Source of the DNA: Bacilli bacterium
GTDB lineage: Bacteria > Bacillota_I > Bacilli_A > ML615J-28 > CAG-698
Assembly (NCBI GenBank): GCA_028693885.1
Contig: JAQUUM010000036.1
Location: 1-9,300 of the forward strand
Reading direction: 5' to 3'
DNA length: 9,300 nt
The notes beneath the pieces are model-generated. The model was not told the DNA's origin. It was given only the letters and a program-made list of their open reading frames with translations, and ran no database searches. Made by a program: the position numbers and the translations under genes. Each line of letters begins with the position of its first letter. Position 1 is the stretch's first letter. Below, piece after piece: positions 1 through 5,607 of this stretch.

Positions 1-1478
1 TTATATTGGGGGCTGGACTTAGTGGTATATACACAGCCTTAAACATTGATAGTAGCTTAAAAGTAACTATTATTAGTAAAGAAAAATTAGGTGCTAGTAA
101 CTCTTCACTCGCTCAAGGAGGAATAGCAGGAGAATTAGAAACTGATGAAAAGATACTTGCTAAACATATTGAAGACACCTTAAAAGCAGGAACAGATCTT
201 TTTGAAAACAAAGCAATTAAAGCTTTAGTTTATGAGGCTAAAGAAAATATCGAAGAATTGATAAAAATGGGAGTTCCGTTTGATGTAGATGCTACTGGGA
301 AAATTCTTTTAACCAAAGAAGGCGGGCATTCTTCGCGAAGAATTTTACATGCAGGAGGAGATGCTACTGGGAAAAACATAATGGAAACTTTAAAAATGCA
401 TATCTTATCTAGAAAAAATGTTGAAATAATTGAGAATTACATGGGATATAATTTAATATTCAGAGATAATGTTTGTTATGGCGCAAAAATCATTTCTGAT
501 AAAAATGACTATGGATATGTTTTTTCAGCCAAAACCGTTATTGCAACTGGGGGAATAGGAGCTGTATATAAAGATTCCACTAACTCGCACGGAGCAACGG
601 GAGATGGAATAGGGATGTCATACCGAGCTAACGTAAAAGTTAAAGATATGGAATTTGTTCAATTCCATCCAACAGTTTTCTATAATTCAAAAGAAACGAC
701 TCCGGGGCAAAAGTTTTTAATTAGCGAAGCAGTACGTGGCGAAGGAGCTTATCTAGTTAATACCGAAGGTATTCGTTTTATGGAAAAATATCATATTGAC
801 AAAGAACTTGCTCCGAGAGATATTGTTTCACAAAGTATTTACAGAGAAATGTATGATACCTGGAGCGAATGTGTATATATAGATGCAAGACATATGGATA
901 AGGATTTCCTAGAAAAAAGATTTCCTACTATTTATGCAAAATGTCTAGAAAACAACCTAGATATGAGTAAGGATTTAATTCCTGTTGCTCCTGTTGAACA
1001 TTTTGGGATTGGAGGAATTGCTATTGATCTAGATGGTAAAACTTCAATGTTAAATTTATACGCGAATGGTGAATGTGCAAGTTCTGGTGTTCATGGAGCA
1101 AATAGACTTGCAAGTAACTCTCTTTTAGAATGCATAGTATTCGGTAAGAGAATCGCAAAAAACATTAATTCAAGCTCGTTAAATCGATTAGATCTTGATA
1201 TAGAAGAACCAGTTTTAAAGACAAGTAATTTCAGTTATCACAATGTTAGATTTGATATTAGAAATTTGATGGATAAATATGTTGGAGTAGTTAGAACTAA
1301 AGAAGGTTTAGAATTAGCTTTAAGTATTATTAATAAACACTATAAAAATATTACCAAACATCCTTTTCTTACATATGATTATTTTAGAGCTTTAAATGTT
1401 ATTACTGTCGCTAAATTAATAACTGAATCAGCATTAAAAAGAGATAAATCAATGGGTTGCCATTTTAGAGTTAATTAG
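1..1478 (+). CDS. nadB: L-aspartate oxidase NadB, 5' end outside window
   Basis: FAD-dependent enzyme that oxidises L-aspartate to iminoaspartate, which NadA condenses with dihydroxyacetone phosphate to quinolinate in de novo NAD synthesis; cytosolic. The frame is already open at the left edge (codons for I-L-G-A-G-L-S-G-I-Y), which is the middle of the N-terminal FAD dinucleotide-binding motif. The true start therefore lies a few codons upstream, and the TTG at position 6 should not be taken as the start. Numbering from that TTG, visible family motifs are SSLAQGGIAG near residues 33-42, EGGHSSRRILHAGGDATG near 105-122, then EAVRGEGAYL, LAPRDIVSQ, HFGIGGI and GANRLASNSLLE. The helical C-terminal domain is present (LMDKYVGVVRT) and the protein ends in a KSMGCHFR version of the usual S-x-G-x-H-(F/Y)-R tail. 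At about 500 residues it is somewhat shorter than the roughly 530-540 of the E. coli and B. subtilis enzymes, mostly in the C-terminal domain. nadC follows after 8 nt. A succinate dehydrogenase or fumarate reductase flavoprotein is the related alternative, but the neighbour and C-terminal motifs favour NadB. Confidence 0.95.
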   Translation, partial: ILGAGLSGIYTALNIDSSLKVTIISKEKLGASNSSLAQGGIAGELETDEKILAKHIEDTLKAGTDLFENKAIKALVYEAKENIEELIKMGVPFDVDATGKILLTKEGGHSSRRILHAGGDATGKNIMETLKMHILSRKNVEIIENYMGYNLIFRDNVCYGAKIISDKNDYGYVFSAKTVIATGGIGAVYKDSTNSHGATGDGIGMSYRANVKVKDMEFVQFHPTVFYNSKETTPGQKFLISEAVRGEGAYLVNTEGIRFMEKYHIDKELAPRDIVSQSIYREMYDTWSECVYIDARHMDKDFLEKRFPTIYAKCLENNLDMSKDLIPVAPVEHFGIGGIAIDLDGKTSMLNLYANGECASSGVHGANRLASNSLLECIVFGKRIAKNINSSSLNRLDLDIEEPVLKTSNFSYHNVRFDIRNLMDKYVGVVRTKEGLELALSIINKHYKNITKHPFLTYDYFRALNVITVAKLITESALKRDKSMGCHFRVN

Positions 1479-1486
1479 GAGGATAA

Positions 1487-2320
1487 ATGAACGAAATTAT
1501 TATAAAAAGGAAAATAGAAGACAGTATAATTGAAGATATAAACAGTTATGATATTACTACTGACAATATATTTGATGAAAGTTATATAAGTAAAGCTTTT
1601 TTTCTAGCTAAAGAGGCTGGTGTAATTTCTGGAATCAATGTTATTAGAATGGTTTTTTTAATAATTGATGAAAGTATTAAGTTTTGTTCTTTTGTCCACA
1701 ATGGCGATAAAGTAAAAGAAGGTACACTTATAGCAACTGTTGAAGGTCCTACAAAATCTATTTTAAAAGGAGAGAGAGTTGCACTTAATTATATTCAAAG
1801 AATGAGTGGTATTGCATCATTGACATCGATGTACGTTGATGAAATTAGTGAATATGATGCATTGATAGTAGATACTAGAAAGACAACTCCGCTAAATCGA
1901 GTATTTGAAAAACAAGCTGTTAGAGATGGTGGCGCTTTAAATCACAGATATAATTTAAGTGATGGTGTTATGCTTAAAGACAATCATATCAAAGCAATAG
2001 GATCAATTAAAGAAGCAGTAAAAAAAGTTAAATCTAAAATTGGACTAATGGTAAAAATCGAAGTAGAAGTAGATAATATTGAGGACTTTAAGGAAGCTCT
2101 TAATACAGAAGTTGATGTTATTATGTTAGATAATATGTCAATTGAAAAAATGAGGGAATGTGTTATTCTAAATAATAAAAAGAAAATTATCGAAGCAAGC
2201 GGGAATATGTCATTAAGCAGAGTAAAAGAAGTAGCTGCAGTAGGAGTTGATTATATTTCTGTTGGTGCATTAACACACTCTTTTAAATCTCTAGATATAA
2301 GTCTTAAGTTTGAGAAATAA
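1487..2320 (+). CDS. nadC: Quinolinate phosphoribosyltransferase (decarboxylating) NadC
   Basis: Converts quinolinate and PRPP to nicotinate mononucleotide, CO2 and pyrophosphate, the committed entry into the common NAD pathway. The 277-residue length is normal for the family. Residues 1-100 form the N-terminal open-faced sandwich. The barrel carries the substrate-binding residues: R105 in NYIQRMSG, DTRKTTP (129-135), NHR (152-154), KDNH (164-167), the acidic strand EVEV (192-195), LDN (214-216), EASGN (236-240) and SVGALTHS (258-265). The usual TTPGLR is TTPLNR here, a mild variation outside the key basic residues. The ATG start is supported by AGGAGG at 1477-1482, which overlaps the nadB stop codon, so translational coupling with nadB is likely. 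The ModD-type paralogue is excluded by the nadB neighbour. Confidence 0.97.
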   Translation: MNEIIIKRKIEDSIIEDINSYDITTDNIFDESYISKAFFLAKEAGVISGINVIRMVFLIIDESIKFCSFVHNGDKVKEGTLIATVEGPTKSILKGERVALNYIQRMSGIASLTSMYVDEISEYDALIVDTRKTTPLNRVFEKQAVRDGGALNHRYNLSDGVMLKDNHIKAIGSIKEAVKKVKSKIGLMVKIEVEVDNIEDFKEALNTEVDVIMLDNMSIEKMRECVILNNKKKIIEASGNMSLSRVKEVAAVGVDYISVGALTHSFKSLDISLKFEK

Positions 2321-2329
2321 GGAGAAAAC

Positions 2330-2842
2330 ATGAATTTAAAAAATTATATAAAAGATATACCTGATTTTCCTGAAAAAGGCATATTATTTAGAGATATTAC
2401 TCCCTTGTTGCAAAACGGAGAAGCTCTAAGATATGCATGTGATATTCTGGCAAAATTTGCAAAAGAAAAAGAAGCTGACGTTATTGTAGGACCAGAATCA
2501 AGAGGATTTATTTTTGGGACTCCTGTAGCTTGTAGAATTGAAAAAGGTTTTGTTCCTGTAAGAAAACCTAATAAGTTACCAAGAGAATCCATAGGTGTTG
2601 AATATGATCTTGAATATGGTAAAAATGCGCTTTTTATGCATAAGGATGCTATTAAGAAGGGGCAAAAAGTTGTTATTATAGATGATTTGCTTGCTACAGG
2701 GGGAACTATTTCTGCGGTAATTAAATTGGTTGAAAAATTAGGGGGAATAGTAGTAGGCATCGCATTTGTTATTGAATTAGAAGAATTAAAAGGTTACGAA
2801 AAATTTAAGAATTATGAAATGCTAGCTTTATTAAAATACTAG
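2330..2842 (+). CDS. apt: Adenine phosphoribosyltransferase
   Basis: Salvages adenine with PRPP to form AMP; cytosolic type I phosphoribosyltransferase, normally a dimer. The 170-residue length is typical. The N-terminal hood region carries [15 protein letters not shown] (13-27), PESRGF lies at 55-60, KPNKLPRE (79-86) matches the family base-binding and flexible-loop area, and the PRPP-binding loop [13 protein letters not shown] is at 114-126. The ATG is preceded by AAGGAG (2319-2324) at 5 nt spacing, and this site overlaps the nadC stop. In many Firmicutes apt sits directly before rel, often after recJ; here the nad genes occupy the upstream position instead. NadC and Apt both draw on PRPP. 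Xanthine phosphoribosyltransferase is the nearest alternative but the hood and loop motifs are those of Apt. Confidence 0.97.
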   Translation: MNLKNYIKDIPDFPEKGILFRDITPLLQNGEALRYACDILAKFAKEKEADVIVGPESRGFIFGTPVACRIEKGFVPVRKPNKLPRESIGVEYDLEYGKNALFMHKDAIKKGQKVVIIDDLLATGGTISAVIKLVEKLGGIVVGIAFVIELEELKGYEKFKNYEMLALLKY

Positions 2843-2862
2843 TTTAGAAAGGAGGTTAATAT

Positions 2863-5046
2863 ATGTATTGTCATGTTACTATTGAAAATGTCTTAGCAGA
2901 AGCGGAAAAATATTTAAGGCAAGAAAAAAATATTAAATTAATAAAAGAAGCTTATGATTTTGCTCAATTTAAACATCAAGGACAATTTAGAATGTCTAAT
3001 GACCCGTATATTCAACATCCTTTAGAAATTGCTTTTATGCTTGCTTCGTTAAAAACTGGTCCAGCTACAATTGTAGCCGGTATTTTACATGATATTTTAG
3101 AAGATACAGAAACTACAAAAGAAGAATTAGAGTTGAAATTTGGTTCTGATATAGCAAGTATCGTTGATGGTGTTACAAAAATCGGTCGTTTGAAATATAT
3201 GACAAAGGCTAAAGTTTTAGCAAAAAATCACCAAAAGATATTGCTCGCTATGGCTAAAGATATTCGGGTTGTAATTGTAAAACTTGTTGATAGAATTCAT
3301 AATATGCGAACTTTAGAATTCCATACTGTTGAAAATCAAAAAAGAATTGCTCAAGAAACTCTTGACTTATATGCACCTTTAGCTCATAGAATAGGTATGT
3401 ATAGAATTAAAGCTGAGCTTGAGGATTTAAGTTTTAAATATTTAAACTATGAAAAGTATAAAGAGATATCTGACTTTGTTTTAGAACAAAGAAGTTCAAG
3501 AGAAGATGATCTTAATAAAATGAAGGAAAGAATTAATGTAATTTTAAATGATAACAATATCAAAAATTATGAATTAAAAGGACGCGTTAAAAATATATAT
3601 AGTGTATATAAGAAAATGATTCAAAAAAACTTATTTTTTGAACAAATTTATGATTTAGTAGCTTTAAGAGTTATTGTTAACAATATAGAAGAATGTTATC
3701 AAGTGTTGGGGCTAATTCATGGAGAATTTTCTCCACTTCCAGGCCGATTTAAAGATTATATTGCAATGCCAAAGCCAAATTTATACCAATCTTTACATAC
3801 AACTATCGTTGGTCTTTCTGGAAAAATGTATGAAATTCAAATAAGAACTAAAAAAATGGATGAAGTAGCTGAATTAGGAGTGGCTGCACACTGGGCTTAC
3901 AAAGAGGAATCTACATTTAATCTTGAAAAAGAACAAATTGAAATTACAAATAAATTAAAATGGTATAGAGATTTAATGACTTATATTGAAATGGGTGAAG
4001 GAGAAGATGACGATCCTTTTGAAAATATAAGAGAAGATATTTTTAGTGCAAATGTTTATGTTTTTACTCCAAAAGGAGATGTTTTTGATTTTCCTACTGG
4101 TGCAACGCCGCTTGATTTTGCTTATAGAATCCACACTGAAATAGGTAATAAAACAACGGGTGCAATTGTAAATGGAAAGATAGTTCCTCTATCATATAAA
4201 TTGAAAACAGGGGATGTTATTGAAATAAAAACATCAAAAAGTTTTGATGGCCCTAATGAATCTTGGGTAAAAATCGTTAAAACTTCTCATGCAAAGCATA
4301 AAATAACTTCGATATTAAATAAAAAGAAAAAAGATGAACTGATTATAAAAGGTAAGGAAGAGTTTTCTACCTATGCGAAACTTGAAAATTTTTCTTTAAA
4401 TAAACTTGACGATAAAACTGTAAATGATCAGTTTTCAAAATATAATATTACTAATGTAGATGATTTCTTTTTTGAAATTGGTAAAGGGGTTTTATCTGCA
4501 AAAGGAGCATTAGCTAAAATAACTGGTGAATCTGAAAAACTTGATGAATCCACATTAATTAAACAGTATGAAGAAGCATCTGCTAAAAGAAAAAAAATAA
4601 ACGAATTCGGTATCTTAGTTGAAGGAATTGATAAAGCTCCTATAAGATTAGGAAATTGTTGTCACCCTGTCAAAGGTGATGATATTGTTGGCTATATTAC
4701 AAAAGGTACTGGAATTGTCATTCATCGATTAGAGTGTTCTAATGTAAATAACTTAGACAGTGAAAGATTAATTGAAGTATCCTGGGATAGCGAATTTACA
4801 AAAAAGAATTTTGAAACAGTTATATATATTAGTTCATATGATAGAAAAAATATTGTAGCAGAGATAATAAATGTAACTAATAGTTGCACTGTAAATATTG
4901 TATCGATATCTTCGAGTAAAAACAAAGAAGGCGATTTACTTACAAAAGTTAAGATTTTAGTACATGATTTAGAAGGGGTTCAAAATGTAATTTCGAATCT
5001 ACAAAAAGTTCCTGATATCTATAGCATCGAAAGAAAGATAAAATAA
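2863..5046 (+). CDS. rel: Bifunctional (p)ppGpp synthetase/hydrolase, long RelA/SpoT homologue
   Basis: Stringent-response enzyme that makes (p)ppGpp from ATP plus GDP/GTP on starved ribosomes and also degrades it. The 727 residues show the full long-RSH layout. The HD hydrolase domain (about 25-190) has metal ligands H52, H76-D77 in HDILED, and D143 in VDRIHNMRTL. The synthetase domain (about 230-345) has D264 in YDLVALRV, RFKD at 295-298, YQSLH at 308-312 and E324 in EIQIRT. A TGS domain starts near 397 (NVYVFTPKG), and a helical linker leads to the conserved CC motif C599-C600 (GNCCHPVKGDD) and an ACT domain from about 655. The RxKD motif is the one found in bifunctional Gram-positive Rel rather than the ExDD of E. 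coli RelA, and all hydrolase ligands are present, so both activities are expected. The start is fixed by a near-perfect AAAGGAGG (2848-2855) at 7 nt spacing, stronger than the sites of its neighbours. The 20-nt gap after apt shows no terminator. Confidence 0.97.
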   Translation: MYCHVTIENVLAEAEKYLRQEKNIKLIKEAYDFAQFKHQGQFRMSNDPYIQHPLEIAFMLASLKTGPATIVAGILHDILEDTETTKEELELKFGSDIASIVDGVTKIGRLKYMTKAKVLAKNHQKILLAMAKDIRVVIVKLVDRIHNMRTLEFHTVENQKRIAQETLDLYAPLAHRIGMYRIKAELEDLSFKYLNYEKYKEISDFVLEQRSSREDDLNKMKERINVILNDNNIKNYELKGRVKNIYSVYKKMIQKNLFFEQIYDLVALRVIVNNIEECYQVLGLIHGEFSPLPGRFKDYIAMPKPNLYQSLHTTIVGLSGKMYEIQIRTKKMDEVAELGVAAHWAYKEESTFNLEKEQIEITNKLKWYRDLMTYIEMGEGEDDDPFENIREDIFSANVYVFTPKGDVFDFPTGATPLDFAYRIHTEIGNKTTGAIVNGKIVPLSYKLKTGDVIEIKTSKSFDGPNESWVKIVKTSHAKHKITSILNKKKKDELIIKGKEEFSTYAKLENFSLNKLDDKTVNDQFSKYNITNVDDFFFEIGKGVLSAKGALAKITGESEKLDESTLIKQYEEASAKRKKINEFGILVEGIDKAPIRLGNCCHPVKGDDIVGYITKGTGIVIHRLECSNVNNLDSERLIEVSWDSEFTKKNFETVIYISSYDRKNIVAEIINVTNSCTVNIVSISSSKNKEGDLLTKVKILVHDLEGVQNVISNLQKVPDIYSIERKIK

Positions 5047-5055
5047 GGTAAAAAT

Positions 5056-5502
5056 ATGCGAATTGTATTACAGAGAGTTACAAAAGCATCGGTTAAAGTA
5101 GAGGATAAAATCGTTGGAGCTATAAAAAAAGGACTTTTGATATTTGTTGGAGTCTCTAATGATGATGATTGCTCAGATGTGGATTATTTAGTGAAAAAAA
5201 TCGTGAACTTACGTATTTTTACGGATGATGAAGGGAAAATGAATAGATCTTTGTTTGATAATAAATATGAAATATTAAGTATTTCTCAATTTACTCTTTT
5301 TGCTAATACTAATAAAGGTAATCGCCCCAGTTTTACAGATGCAGCTTCACCTGAATATGCAAAAAATATGTATGAAATATTTAATCAAAAAATCACAGAT
5401 TTAGACATTCGTTTAGAAAGAGGAATTTTTGGTGCATCTATGAAAGTAGAATTAGTAAACGATGGTCCAGTAACAATTATATTAGATTCAAAAAAAAGAT
5501 AA
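5056..5502 (+). CDS. dtd: D-aminoacyl-tRNA deacylase
   Basis: Hydrolyses D-aminoacyl-tRNA (and glycine mischarged on tRNA-Ala), protecting translation from D-amino acids; homodimer in the cytosol. The 148 residues match the family length. Diagnostic motifs are MRIVLQRVTKASV at the N-terminus, SQFTL at 77-81 (the catalytic-site motif) and NDGPVT at 135-140, whose Gly137-Pro138 forms the cross-subunit chiral-proofreading loop. The start has only a short AAGG (5045-5048) overlapping the rel stop, at 7 nt spacing, so expression probably depends partly on coupling to rel. The rel-dtd order is common in Firmicutes. The last codons, rich in Lys, lie inside the terminator hairpin. Confidence 0.96.
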   Translation: MRIVLQRVTKASVKVEDKIVGAIKKGLLIFVGVSNDDDCSDVDYLVKKIVNLRIFTDDEGKMNRSLFDNKYEILSISQFTLFANTNKGNRPSFTDAASPEYAKNMYEIFNQKITDLDIRLERGIFGASMKVELVNDGPVTIILDSKKR

Positions 5503-5520
5503 TAAAATTATCTTTTTTTT
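5490..5520 (+). terminator. AT-rich intrinsic terminator at the end of the nadB-dtd operon
   Basis: A perfect 14-bp inverted repeat: the left arm at 5490-5503 (A8 then GATAAT), a 3-nt AAA loop, and the right arm at 5507-5520 (ATTATC then T8). The T-run directly follows the ATTATC part of the stem, as in an intrinsic terminator. The A-run on the left could also pair to it or make the signal work in both directions. The stem has a single G-C pair, so it is weak by energy. The left arm includes the final dtd codons and its TAA stop. It sits immediately before a strong promoter, which supports a boundary between two transcription units. Confidence 0.75.
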
Positions 5521-5537
5521 ATTAATTAAAATTAAAC

Positions 5538-5566
5538 TTAACAATTTAAGTAAAATGTAGTATAAT
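5538..5566 (+). promoter_or_regulatory. Sigma-A type promoter for the two-gene unit
   Basis: TTAACA (5538-5543) as the -35 box and a perfect TATAAT (5561-5566) as the -10 box are separated by exactly 17 nt. Transcription would start near 5573, leaving a leader of about 30 nt before the GTG start. It lies just after the dtd terminator and directly upstream of the next gene. In DNA this AT-rich, chance boxes are common, but the spacing, the near-consensus match and the location together make it convincing. Confidence 0.8.
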
Positions 5567-5582
5567 TAAGAAGTATATTGAG

Positions 5583-5607
5583 AAAGGAGCATCTCACTTC
5601 TAGTGGG
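5583..5607 (+). promoter_or_regulatory. Ribosome binding site and small start-codon hairpin
   Basis: AAAGGAG at 5583-5589 is the only good ribosome binding site before the 997-residue gene. It is 13 nt from the GTG at 5603 and 28 nt from the ATG at 5618, which favours GTG by distance although 13 nt is long. A small inverted repeat, CTCAC at 5593-5597 and GTGGG at 5603-5607 around a TTCTA loop (5 pairs, one G-T wobble), would place the GTG codon in a stem. If folded, it would also bring the downstream ATG to about 13 nt effective spacing. The pairing is seen directly; any effect on start choice is inference. Confidence 0.45.

Noticed and set aside
6..8. TTG at the left edge as the nadB start
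   Set aside because: The codons before and after it belong to the FAD-binding motif, which in this family is preceded by a strand of several residues, so the gene simply begins outside the window.
2344..2760. A 138-codon open frame on the minus strand opposite apt
   Set aside because: It lies wholly inside apt, whose product has all family motifs. The antisense frame is low-complexity Ser/Pro/Ile-rich, has no convincing ribosome binding site and resembles no family.
3742..3798. PKPNLYQSLH in the Rel synthetase domain as a possible inactivating change
   Set aside because: The position before Tyr tolerates hydrophobic residues in Gram-positive Rel proteins. D264, E324, the RFKD loop and YQSLH are all intact, so normal activity is expected.
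4722..4925. A 67-codon minus-strand frame with a hydrophobic stretch, opposite the 3' part of rel
   Set aside because: It mirrors the ACT-domain region of rel; the hydrophobic run arises from complementing AT-rich codons and there is no independent start signal.
5503..5602. A riboswitch or T-box leader before the 997-residue gene
   Set aside because: The gap is only 100 nt, mostly used by the terminator and promoter, and the leader after the predicted transcription start is about 30 nt, too short for a known riboswitch.
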